This document shows, piece by piece, positions 14,614-21,005 of a DNA stretch of 21,005 bases (position 1 is the first letter of the stretch; every line of letters starts with the position of its first letter). The notes beneath the pieces are model-generated. The model had not been told where the DNA came from and ran no database searches. It saw only the letters and a list, made by a program, of their open reading frames with translations. A program made the position numbers and the translations under genes. This DNA comes from Bacteroidales bacterium UBA3289 (GTDB lineage Bacteria; Bacteroidota; Bacteroidia; Bacteroidales; UBA932), in assembly GCA_002361625.1 (NCBI GenBank), contig DETL01000014.1, forward strand, positions 32,126-53,130, written 5' to 3'.

Positions 14614-15095
14614 AAAAGTTCTATATCCTTGTCCTGATGCTCCTCGTGAGCCTCTCCGCCCTCGCCCAGAACGGGCGCTCCCTGTACAACAAGTATTCCG
14701 ACCTCCCGGATGTCGAGGCCGTGTACATCTCCCCGGCCATGTTCCGCCTCATCGGCAAGATTCCCGACGTGGAAATGCAGGACGGCTCCGTGAACTTCGG
14801 TCCCATCATCAAGAGCCTCAGCGGCCTCTATATCCTGAACATCCCGAAATCCGAAGCAGCCGCCCAGCTGGCCGACGAAGTGAACCATTTCGTCACGAAA
14901 GGTCACTACGAGCTCCTGATGGAGGCCAAGGACAACGGCGAAGTGATGCGGATGTACACAGTCGGTGACGATAAAATCGTGAACAGCCTCGTCATGCTCT
15001 CCCGCGACGCCTCCGAAACCAGTTTCATCTGCCTGGACGGCACCATGCCCCGCGAACAGCTGGAGGCCCTCATCGCCGAGGCCGCGAAGGAGTGA
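14610..15095 (+). CDS. Exported DUF4252 domain protein, copy 2
   Basis: 161 residues. The signal peptide (about 1-19) ends ALA before QNGRSLYNKY. The mature part, about 140 residues, aligns by eye with copy 1 at 13303: DVEAVYISPAMFRLI, then SLSGLYILNIPKSEAA, ELLMEAKDNGEVMRMY and a closing REQLEALIAEAAKE matching DQVEALMKQA. The two copies are thus paralogues flanking the sigma/anti-sigma pair. Function is unknown. The ATG at 14610 overlaps the stop of the preceding membrane protein; an in-frame TTG lies at 14604. A strong terminator follows at 15178. Confidence 0.82.
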   Translation: MKKFYILVLMLLVSLSALAQNGRSLYNKYSDLPDVEAVYISPAMFRLIGKIPDVEMQDGSVNFGPIIKSLSGLYILNIPKSEAAAQLADEVNHFVTKGHYELLMEAKDNGEVMRMYTVGDDKIVNSLVMLSRDASETSFICLDGTMPREQLEALIAEAAKE

Positions 15096-15141
15096 GTCGC
15101 TTTAGGGAATGCCGCTATTCTATGCGTGTGTAGGGACGCGC

Positions 15142-15247
15142 GTCGAATGGAAACGCTTTACGCACAGTGCCTTACGCAAAAGTACCCGGGAATTTTCTCC
15201 CGGGTACTTTTTGATATTCGTTTGATTCACAGGCGGTTCCATTCGAC
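15142..15247. repeat. 11-bp inverted repeat flanking the terminator
   Basis: GTCGAATGGAA (15142-15152) and TTCCATTCGAC (15237-15247) are perfect complements 84 bases apart, with the bidirectional terminator between them. The right arm ends five bases before the dapF stop. This could be an outer stem or the ends of a small inserted element; I see no coding sequence inside. Confidence 0.6.
15178..15211. terminator. Strong bidirectional Rho-independent terminator
   Basis: A perfect 13-bp stem, AAAAGTACCCGGG with CCCGGGTACTTTT, closes an 8-base loop. T runs at the 3' end on either strand mean it can end both the DUF4252/sigma operon (plus) and the murB-murA-dapF unit (minus). Confidence 0.92.
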
Positions 15248-15252
15248 GGCCC

Positions 15253-16098
15253 TTAGGGCTGTGTCACGGACACAAGCCGGGCGGGTCCGGTGAGATACAC
15301 GTCGGTGAACATCTGGTCCGGACCGGCCGTAAAGTCCACCGAGAGCCAGTCCTGCCGGGCACGGAGGCGGACGGATTCCTTCGCTTCGTTCGGAATGACA
15401 GCGGCGGCGTAAGCCGCTATGGCCGAGGCCGTAAGGCCCGTGCCACAGGCGAGGGTTTCGCCCTCGACGCCTTTCTCGAAGGTGCGGACATGGAGGCCGT
15501 CCGGGGCCACATGGACAAAGTTCACGTTCGTACCGATAGGCGCAAAGGCAGGGTCCCACCGAAGGGCCTTGCCTTCTTTGTCAATGTCCACCTTTTCCAC
15601 ATCGTCCACAAACTTCACGAAATGCCGGGTGCCCGTGTTCAGGAACAGCCCACCCAGCATGGGCGTAACGCCATGGACATCAATCATTTTGATCCGAACT
15701 TCCCAAAGGCCGTCCTCCGGGTGCTGCAGGATTTCGCCCGTGTGGAGGCCGTCGGGGGCGCGGAACAGGTAAGATCCTTCGGCAAGCTTAGGATGACAGG
15801 TGGGGCTATCAGCATGACAGGAGAGCTTGACGCCCAGGTAATCGGCAAAGGCCACGATGCAGCGGCCACCGTTGCCGCACATCATCCCGCCGGAGCCGTC
15901 GGGATTATAGAATTCCATGGTGAAATCGACCTCGGCATCTCCTGCACCCAGGATCATCAGCCCGTCGGTCTTGAATTCCCGGCACAGCGCCTCGATACGC
16001 GGCACCTCCCGGTATTCCGTCACATCCCCCTCGCGGCCGTCGATGACCACGAAATCGTTCCCGGCACCGGAAAACTTATAGAGAACCGTTTTTTTCAT
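15253..16098 (-). CDS. dapF: Diaminopimelate epimerase with two repeat-derived inserts
   Basis: 281 residues. DapF interconverts LL-DAP and meso-DAP, the form used in peptidoglycan and lysine. The catalytic cysteines are present: C74 in MMCGNGGRC and C218 in ETLACGTG. YKFSGAGNDFVVID and FYNPDGSGG are further family motifs. Two stretches do not look like DapF and match dispersed DNA repeats: SCHADSPTCHPKLAEGS (93-109, DNA 15772-15822) and VIPNEAKES (234-242, DNA 15374-15400). Both keep the frame and neither breaks a motif, so the enzyme is probably active. The ATG at 16098 is chosen; an in-frame TTG at 16113 is less likely. Last gene of the minus-strand wall unit, 15 bases after the aminotransferase stop. 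Confidence 0.95.
   Translation of the reverse strand: MKKTVLYKFSGAGNDFVVIDGREGDVTEYREVPRIEALCREFKTDGLMILGAGDAEVDFTMEFYNPDGSGGMMCGNGGRCIVAFADYLGVKLSCHADSPTCHPKLAEGSYLFRAPDGLHTGEILQHPEDGLWEVRIKMIDVHGVTPMLGGLFLNTGTRHFVKFVDDVEKVDIDKEGKALRWDPAFAPIGTNVNFVHVAPDGLHVRTFEKGVEGETLACGTGLTASAIAAYAAAVIPNEAKESVRLRARQDWLSVDFTAGPDQMFTDVYLTGPARLVSVTQP
15374..15400 (-). repeat. Dispersed 27-bp repeat inside dapF
   Basis: In coding direction it starts TGTCATTCCGAACG and continues AAGCGAAGGAATC, a variant of the intergenic copy at 13212-13238. It is translated as VIPNEAKES within DapF near residue 238. Confidence 0.8.
15772..15822 (-). repeat. Compound dispersed repeat inside dapF
   Basis: In coding direction a TGTCATGCTGA half-element (15821-15811) is followed, after about 12 bases, by a full element beginning TGTCATCCTAAG and ending GCCGAAGGATCT (15798-15772). 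It is translated as CHADSPTCHPKLAEGS. The second part is the variant often seen in bacterial genomes as the peptide CHPELVEGS. Confidence 0.8.
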
Positions 16099-16113
16099 TT
16101 CTCTGACAGTCAA

Positions 16114-17355
16114 TTACTTACGAATCACACCCGCAATGATCTCCCCCAGCAGCTTCAAGCCCGGCTCCATCTTTTCCTCCGCGATGAAGGAGAAATTGAG
16201 CCGCATGGTGTTGCGGTGGCTGCCGTCCAGGAAGAAGAAGGAGCCGGCGACGTAGGCAACACCTTTCGACAAGGCCTCGTCATACATGTCGATGGTATCG
16301 ACTCCCTCCGGGAGCGTCAGGAACAGGAACAGGCCGCCTTCGGGGTAGGTCCATGTCACCCCTTCCGGCATGTACTTTTCCAAAAGACTCACCATCAAGT
16401 CCCTGCGGCGACGGTACTCGGCCTTCGTCTTCACGAGGTTCGCATCCAGCGCCCCGCTCGTCAGAAACTCCGTGGCCAAATACTGGTCGAACACCGGCGG
16501 GCACAGGTCCAGCGCCTGCTTACAGATGTAGATCTGCTCCAGGAGCTCCTCCGGGCCGATGATCCAGCCCAGCCGAAATCCTGGCGCAAAGATCTTCGAG
16601 AAGCTCCCCAGGTGCAGCGTCCGCTCCGGTGCCAGCGAATAGATGGTGGGCACCTCCTCCCCGCTGTACCGCAGTTCCCGGTACGGACTGTCCTCCACGA
16701 TCACCACATCCAGTTCCCGCGCCAAGGCCACGATCTCCTTCCGCTCCTCCAGCGTCATCGTTTCCCCCGAAGGGTTGTTGAAGTCGGGGATGACGTAGAT
16801 GAACTTGACTGCGGGATTCCGGTCTTGAACGGAATTCAGGCCGTCATCAGACGGCCCGGCGGAGACCGGGTCCGAGGGCTTGTCCCAAGGACTTATAGGT
16901 CGGGAGCCGCGGGGGTCATTCGGGGGCAGAGCCCCCGCCAAAGGCCTCACATCGGCCCGATAAGCCTTAAACGACTGAAGTGCCCCGAGATACGTAGGCT
17001 CGGTGGTCAGGATGATGTCGCCCGGGTTGCAGAGGATGCGGGTACACACGTCGATACCCTGCTGGGAGGATGTCGTGATCTGGACACGGGAGACCGGCAC
17101 GTCGTAGCGGGCGGCGATGGCTTCCCGAAGCTCCGGAACACCCTGGGTAGCACCATATTGCAAGGCCTTGGTGCCGTACTTATCGAGTACCAGCCCCGGA
17201 AGCCGGCGCAGGTCCTCCACGGGGAAAGTCACGGCCGCCGGATACCCACCTGCGAACGAACAGATGGCGCTGAGGTCCACCTTCCGGAAGATCTCCCGGA
17301 CCGGACTCCGCATAAAGGACGGCACGTCCTCCGAGAATAGATGATGATAGTCCAT
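16114..17355 (-). CDS. PLP-dependent aminotransferase (LysN/MocR-type fold I), candidate N-succinyl-DAP aminotransferase
   Basis: 413 residues. This is a fold-type I aminotransferase of the class that includes 2-aminoadipate aminotransferase LysN and the catalytic half of MocR proteins. ALQYGATQGVPELREAI, TTSSQQGIDV, YVIPDFNNPSG, VEDSPYRELRY and GSFSKIFAPGFRLGW (Schiff-base lysine K254) are all intact, with the substrate-carboxylate arginine expected in NTMRLNFS near the end. It lies directly upstream of dapF, and the window otherwise lacks the aminotransferase needed between DapD and DapE, so a DapC role is a reasonable inference; an aromatic or general role is possible. Residues about 139-168 (GALPPNDPRGSRPISPWDKP and on) are a proline-rich segment atypical of the family, encoded by a palindromic repeat. 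The ATG at 17355 follows a dispersed repeat. Confidence 0.88.
   Translation of the reverse strand: MDYHHLFSEDVPSFMRSPVREIFRKVDLSAICSFAGGYPAAVTFPVEDLRRLPGLVLDKYGTKALQYGATQGVPELREAIAARYDVPVSRVQITTSSQQGIDVCTRILCNPGDIILTTEPTYLGALQSFKAYRADVRPLAGALPPNDPRGSRPISPWDKPSDPVSAGPSDDGLNSVQDRNPAVKFIYVIPDFNNPSGETMTLEERKEIVALARELDVVIVEDSPYRELRYSGEEVPTIYSLAPERTLHLGSFSKIFAPGFRLGWIIGPEELLEQIYICKQALDLCPPVFDQYLATEFLTSGALDANLVKTKAEYRRRRDLMVSLLEKYMPEGVTWTYPEGGLFLFLTLPEGVDTIDMYDEALSKGVAYVAGSFFFLDGSHRNTMRLNFSFIAEEKMEPGLKLLGEIIAGVIRK
16852..16941 (-). repeat. Palindromic repeat-like insert within the aminotransferase gene
   Basis: A 90-base in-frame segment encodes a Pro/Ser/Asp-rich peptide where relatives go directly to a DEDGL-type stretch. 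It holds a CGGGGGC/GCCCCCG hairpin (16921-16937), and another, CCGTC/GACGG (16841-16854), overlaps its other end. Boundaries are estimated from the protein and could be off by several codons. Confidence 0.65.
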
Positions 17356-17382
17356 AGATTCTTCGCTTCGCTCAGAATGATA
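17356..17382 (-). repeat. Dispersed 27-bp repeat between murA and the aminotransferase gene
   Basis: In coding direction it starts TATCATTCTGAGCG and ends AAGCGAAGAATCT, touching the aminotransferase ATG. It fills most of the 39-base gap after murA, so the aminotransferase translation start lies at the repeat edge. Confidence 0.85.
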
Positions 17383-17394
17383 GGGAAATGGGAA

Positions 17395-18702
17395 CTATTC
17401 CCGCGTAATATGCGCCCCGAGGGCGTTCAGGCGGCCTTCGATGTCTTCGTAGCCGCGGTCGATCTGCTCGATGTTGTCGATGGTGGAGGTGCCCTTGGCG
17501 CTCATGGCGGCGAGGAGCATCGCAATGCCGGCGCGGATGTCCGGGGAGACCAGGCGGGCGGCCTTGAGCTGCAGCCGGTGGTCATGGCCGATCACGACGG
17601 CCCGGTGCGGATCGCAGAGAATGATCTGGGCGCCCATGTCGATGAGCTTATCGACAAAGAACAACCTGGATTCGAACATCTTCTGGTGGATGAGTACGCT
17701 GCCTTTGCACTGGGTGGCGACCACCAGCATCACTGACAGCAGGTCCGGGGTGAGGCCCGGCCAGGGGGCGTCGGCGAGGGTCATGATGGACCCGTCCAGG
17801 AAGGATTCGATCTCGTAGCTCTCCTGCGCCGGCACATAGATGTCGTCGCCCCGCTGCTCCAGGTTCACGCCCAGGCGGCGGAAGGCATCGGGAATGATGC
17901 CCAGGTCGTACCAGGACACGTCCTTGATCGTGATTTCGCTCTGGTTGATGGCGGCCATGCCGATGAAAGAGCCCACCTCGATCATGTCCGGAAGGATCCG
18001 GTGGTTCGTGCCGTAGAGCTTCTCCACGCCGTGGATCCGGAGGAGGTTGGAGCCCACGCCGTCGATGAATGCGCCCATCCGGTTGAGCATCTTGCACAGC
18101 TGCTGCAGATAGGGCTCGCAGGCGGCGTTGTAGATGGTGGTCGTTCCCTTCGCAAGGACCGCGGCCATGACGATATTGGCCGTGCCGGTCACGGAGGCCT
18201 CGTCCAGCAGCATGTATCGGCCTGTCAGGCGGCCGTCGCTGGTCAGGTGGAAAGCCCGCCGATTGGCGTCATAGTCCATGGCGGCGCCCAGCTTGACCAT
18301 GCCGTCCAGGTGCGTGTCCACCCGCCGGCGGCCGATCTTGTCCCCGCCCGGCTTCGCGAACCAGGCGTGGCCGAATCGGCTCAGCAGCGGTCCCACGACC
18401 ATCACCGACCCGCGGAGGGCGGCGCACTTGCGGACGAATTCCTCCGTCTCGATGTAGGCGGTGTCCACGGCATCGGCCTGGAACCGGTAGGTTCCTTTCT
18501 CCAGCCGCTGGACCTTCACGCCCATCCCTTTGAGGAGGTCGATGAGGTTCTTCACGTCCAGGATTTCCGGCACGTTGGAGATCACGACCGGATCGGCCGT
18601 CAGGAGCACGGCGCTGATGACTTCCAGCGCCTCGTTCTTCGCCCCCTGCGGGGTAATCTCACCGGACAGCCTGTGTCCGCCTTCGATGATGAATCTTCCC
18701 AT
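17395..18702 (-). CDS. murA: UDP-N-acetylglucosamine 1-carboxyvinyltransferase with Asp in place of catalytic Cys
   Basis: 435 residues. MurA transfers enolpyruvate from PEP to UDP-GlcNAc, the first committed step of peptidoglycan synthesis. K22 in GAKNEALEV and the loop motif PGGDKIGRRRVDTHL (118-132) are visible. In most bacteria the loop reads PGGCxIG and its Cys is alkylated by fosfomycin; here D121 occupies that place, a form known from Mycobacterium and Chlamydia that is active but fosfomycin-insensitive. The frame is open upstream into murB, but the ATG at 18702 gives MGRFIIEGG, the family N-terminus. It lies five bases after the murB stop, within an aspS-murB-murA-aminotransferase-dapF unit. 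Confidence 0.96.
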   Translation of the reverse strand: MGRFIIEGGHRLSGEITPQGAKNEALEVISAVLLTADPVVISNVPEILDVKNLIDLLKGMGVKVQRLEKGTYRFQADAVDTAYIETEEFVRKCAALRGSVMVVGPLLSRFGHAWFAKPGGDKIGRRRVDTHLDGMVKLGAAMDYDANRRAFHLTSDGRLTGRYMLLDEASVTGTANIVMAAVLAKGTTTIYNAACEPYLQQLCKMLNRMGAFIDGVGSNLLRIHGVEKLYGTNHRILPDMIEVGSFIGMAAINQSEITIKDVSWYDLGIIPDAFRRLGVNLEQRGDDIYVPAQESYEIESFLDGSIMTLADAPWPGLTPDLLSVMLVVATQCKGSVLIHQKMFESRLFFVDKLIDMGAQIILCDPHRAVVIGHDHRLQLKAARLVSPDIRAGIAMLLAAMSAKGTSTIDNIEQIDRGYEDIEGRLNALGAHITRE

Positions 18703-18707
18703 AAGCT

Positions 18708-19853
18708 TTAAACGTGTTCCACCTCGGGGTGGAGGGTGATACCGTATTTGTCTTGGATGGTGTCGATGACACGCTGTTCCAGGGTGATGATGTCCTGCGG
18801 GGTGGCGTCTCCGGTGGCGTTCACGATCACGAGCGGCTGGTTGGGATACACCTGCGCCCCGCCGAGCCGCATTCCCTTGAAGCCGCACTGGTCGATCATC
18901 CAGGCGGCGGGGACTTTCACTTTTTCGCCGGCCTCATAATGAGGCACTTCGTACTCCGGTCCGTTCTCCGCCTTCGCAAGGGCGACGATGCGCGCAAAAT
19001 GATCCTTTTCGATCACCGGATTGCAGAAGAAGCTCCCCGCGCTCCCGATCTTTGCCGGATCCGGCAACTTCTTTTCCCGGATGCCGATGATGGTTTCGCG
19101 GATGATTTGCGGGGTCAGGGGGAAGGGTATTCCTTCGCCGATCGCCTCCGCTTCGCTCCGGCCCCTCCCACCGGCAAAGCCGGCGGGCCCCTCCCTCTTA
19201 TCTGGCCGAGGGTGGCCAGAGATCGGCGAAGGAACACCCTTCCCCCTATCAATCAACGCCTTGCGCACGCCGCTATAGTCCAGGACAGGCGTGGGGACAA
19301 GGGAAAGGCGGAAGGTGACGGCGGTGATGATGTAGCGGCCTTTCCAGGTGGTCTTGAAGTTCGAGGTGCGGTAGCCGTAGCCGCAGTCGGCACCGGGAAT
19401 GTCCACGAAACGGCGCTCCCGAAGGTCGAAGGCATGGACCGTGTCGATGATGTCCTTCGCCTCCACGCCGTAGGCGCCGATGTTCTGCACGGCGCTCGCG
19501 CCCACCTCGCCGGGAATCAGCGACAGGTTCTCCGGACCCCAGAGACTCTCCGCAGCGGCCCAGGCACAGAAGTCGTCGAAGACAACGCCGGAGCCGAGCG
19601 TAACCAGAACAGATTCTTCGCTTCGCTCAGCATGACAGGAGGCATTACCCAGATGCATTACGGTGCCCTGATAGTCTCCGGTGAAGAGCAGGTTCGAGCC
19701 GCCTCCCATCACGAAAACGGGTTGCGGGAGGGCATCGAAGTCAAGCGCAAGCAGGTCCTCCGGCTCCGTGATCTCCATATACAAACGGCAGGACACCTTC
19801 ATGCCGAAGGTGTTCCGCCGCGAAAGATCGTATGCCGGGTAGCGGGTGACCAT
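18708..19853 (-). CDS. murB: UDP-N-acetylenolpyruvoylglucosamine reductase with two repeat-derived inserts
   Basis: 381 residues, about 40 longer than expected for this MurB type. It reduces the MurA product with NADPH and FAD to UDP-MurNAc. FAD-binding MGGGSNLLF (49-57), LSLIPGEVGASAVQNIGAYG (110-129) and GYGYRTSNFK are present. The catalytic serine lies in GSAGSFFCNP (270-279), and AAWMIDQCGFKG and VYPNQPLVIVN follow. Two segments are foreign: SCHAERSEES (72-81; DNA 19611-19637) and about 203-245 (KGVPSPISGHPRPDKREGPA and on; DNA 19117-19247), which together explain the extra length. The second lies in the substrate-binding domain between two conserved parts. The ATG at 19853 directly abuts the aspS stop, indicating a single transcript. 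Confidence 0.95.
   Translation of the reverse strand: MVTRYPAYDLSRRNTFGMKVSCRLYMEITEPEDLLALDFDALPQPVFVMGGGSNLLFTGDYQGTVMHLGNASCHAERSEESVLVTLGSGVVFDDFCAWAAAESLWGPENLSLIPGEVGASAVQNIGAYGVEAKDIIDTVHAFDLRERRFVDIPGADCGYGYRTSNFKTTWKGRYIITAVTFRLSLVPTPVLDYSGVRKALIDRGKGVPSPISGHPRPDKREGPAGFAGGRGRSEAEAIGEGIPFPLTPQIIRETIIGIREKKLPDPAKIGSAGSFFCNPVIEKDHFARIVALAKAENGPEYEVPHYEAGEKVKVPAAWMIDQCGFKGMRLGGAQVYPNQPLVIVNATGDATPQDIITLEQRVIDTIQDKYGITLHPEVEHV
19117..19247 (-). repeat. 131-bp palindromic element inserted in frame in murB
   Basis: Terminal inverted repeats of 27 bp (19117-19143 and 19221-19247) match at all but one position. They include GGCGAAGGAA and AAGGG-type ends. Inside are nested hairpins TCTGGCC/GGCCAGA (19201-19220) and CCGGC-AAA-GCCGG (19171-19183). 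The whole is read through as MurB residues about 203-245. Confidence 0.85.
19611..19637 (-). repeat. Dispersed 27-bp repeat inside murB
   Basis: In coding direction it starts TGTCATGCTGAGCG and ends AAGCGAAGAATCT. Read in frame it gives CHAERSEES at MurB residues 73-81. It is the same family as the copies at 13212, 15374 and 17356. Confidence 0.88.
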
Positions 19854-21005
19854 TTACTCCGCCTTCACGTTCAGGGCGATCTGGAGCTCGTCCAGCTGGG
19901 TCTGGTCGATTTCGGAAGGAGAGTCGATCATGACGTCGCGGCCCTGGTTGTTCTTCGGGAAGGCGATGTAGTCACGGATGGAGTCGGAACCGCCCATGAG
20001 GGCGCAAACGCGGTCGAAGCCGAAGGCGAGGCCGCCGTGCGGCGGGGCGCCGAACTGGAAGGCGTTGATGATGAAGCCGAACTTGAGTTCCGCCTCCTCC
20101 TCGCCGATGCCCAGCACTTCGAACATGCGCTTCTGCATGTCGGCATTGTGGATCCGGATGGAGCCGCCGCCGAGCTCGTTGCCGTTCAGGACGAAGTCGT
20201 AGGCATTGGCACAGACCCGCTCCAGGTCCTCTTTCTTATTGCTGTAGAACCACTTCTCGTGCTCCGGCTTGGGAGCGGTGAAGGGATGGTGCATCGCGTA
20301 GAAACGCTGGGTCTCGTCGTCCCACTCCAGAAGCGGGAAGTCCACGATCCACAGCGGAGCGAAGACTTTCGGGTCGCGGAAGCCTAGGCGGTTCCCCATC
20401 TCCAGACGGAGGACGCCGAGCATGGTCTGGACCTTGCGCTTGTTGTCGCCGGACATCACCAGGAGGAGGTCACCGGGCTTCGCCTCGGCGGTCGCGGCGA
20501 TCTTCGCGAGATCCTCGGCCCCGTAGAACTTGTCGATGGAGGACTTGTAGGTGCCGTCGGCATTGACCCGGATATAGATGAGGCCCTTGGCGCCCACCTG
20601 CGGACGCTTGACCCACTCGGTGAGTTCATCGACCTGCTTGCGGGTGTATTCGGCCGCACCCGGGACGGCGATGGCGCCGATGTAGGCGGCCCCGTCCAGC
20701 ACGCCGAAGCCCTTGCCCTTGGCGACTTCCGTGATCTCATGGATGGTCATGCCGAAACGGACGTCCGGCTTGTCGGAACCGTAGTTGTCCATGGCGTCGT
20801 ACCAGGTCATCCGCGGCAGCGGGTTGGGAATGTCCACGTCCAGGACATTCTTGAACAGGGTGCGCATCATGCCCTCGAAGGTGTTCAGGACATCCTCCTG
20901 CTCCACGAAGGACATTTCGCAGTCGATCTGGGTGAATTCAGGCTGGCGGTCGGCGCGGAGGTCCTCGTCGCGGAAGCAGCGGACGATCTGGAAGTAGCGG
21001 TCATA
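19854..21005 (-). CDS. aspS: Aspartyl-tRNA synthetase, C-terminal part (runs off the right edge)
   Basis: 383 residues are visible; the N-terminal anticodon-binding domain lies beyond the window. Class II motif 2 is seen at the right end as FRDEDLRADRQPEFTQ, and motif 3 near the end as GLAFGFDRVCALMGG. Between them sits the bacterial GAD insertion domain (roughly EITEVAKGKGFGV to LLVMSGDNKRKVQ). ENEKWFYSN-like text (EHEKWFYSNKKEDL) and SIRIHNADMQ are also typical. It charges tRNA-Asp with aspartate in the cytoplasm. An internal ATG at 20915 is not the start, because the frame continues with conserved AspRS sequence to the edge. Its stop directly abuts the murB start. Confidence 0.97.
   Translation of the reverse strand, partial: YDRYFQIVRCFRDEDLRADRQPEFTQIDCEMSFVEQEDVLNTFEGMMRTLFKNVLDVDIPNPLPRMTWYDAMDNYGSDKPDVRFGMTIHEITEVAKGKGFGVLDGAAYIGAIAVPGAAEYTRKQVDELTEWVKRPQVGAKGLIYIRVNADGTYKSSIDKFYGAEDLAKIAATAEAKPGDLLLVMSGDNKRKVQTMLGVLRLEMGNRLGFRDPKVFAPLWIVDFPLLEWDDETQRFYAMHHPFTAPKPEHEKWFYSNKKEDLERVCANAYDFVLNGNELGGGSIRIHNADMQKRMFEVLGIGEEEAELKFGFIINAFQFGAPPHGGLAFGFDRVCALMGGSDSIRDYIAFPKNNQGRDVMIDSPSEIDQTQLDELQIALNVKAE

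Noticed and set aside
15490..17340. Long plus-strand open frame opposite dapF and the aminotransferase gene
   Set aside because: Both opposing genes have intact catalytic motifs; this frame has none.
18714..20387. Long plus-strand open frame opposite murB and aspS
   Set aside because: Antisense shadow of two certain genes, without family motifs.

Overview
The window is a GC-rich stretch from a member of the Bacteroidota, probably order Bacteroidales. The evidence is the recurrent TAnnTTTG promoter box of this phylum (before rplC, thrA, asd, the flavoprotein gene and cdaA), absence of strong Shine-Dalgarno sites, two DUF4252 proteins around an ECF sigma gene, and a MurA with Asp in place of the catalytic Cys. 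No genus can be named from the sequence alone.

Layout. (1) 1-443, minus: the start of rplC (ribosomal protein L3), with its own promoter wedged between two terminator-like hairpins. (2) 585-5107, minus: an apparent operon cdaA (c-di-AMP synthase) - mutS2 - yraN - a shortened mannose-1-phosphate guanylyltransferase-like gene that lacks the nucleotide-binding signature. (3) 5163-11048, plus: thrA (aspartokinase/homoserine dehydrogenase, compact), a 577-base gene-free stretch made of two repeat arrays, asd, an M20 amidohydrolase (probable dapE), dapB and a low-molecular-weight tyrosine phosphatase. (4) 11034-11420, minus: a small exported FMN-binding protein, divergent from (5) 11569-13211, plus: dapA-dapD. 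(6) 13303-15095, plus: a four-gene unit of DUF4252 protein, ECF sigma factor, small membrane protein and second DUF4252 protein, all joined by short overlaps and closed by a strong bidirectional terminator. (7) 15253-21005, minus: aspS (partial) - murB - murA - PLP aminotransferase - dapF, facing the same terminator.

The genes form a near-complete meso-diaminopimelate/lysine and early peptidoglycan block. AK/HSD, Asd, DapA, DapB, DapD, an aminotransferase, an M20 hydrolase and DapF would take aspartate to meso-DAP by an acyl (succinyl-type) route. MurA and MurB make UDP-MurNAc, the acceptor on which DAP is later used. AspRS and c-di-AMP synthase are neighbours that also touch aspartate use and wall homeostasis.

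The most unusual feature is a set of short palindromic or dispersed repeats that lie between genes and also in frame inside essential genes (dapF twice, the aminotransferase once, murB twice), adding extra peptide segments to the enzymes. A separate 130-bp tandem array between thrA and asd carries six hairpins whose stems vary in a compensatory way.
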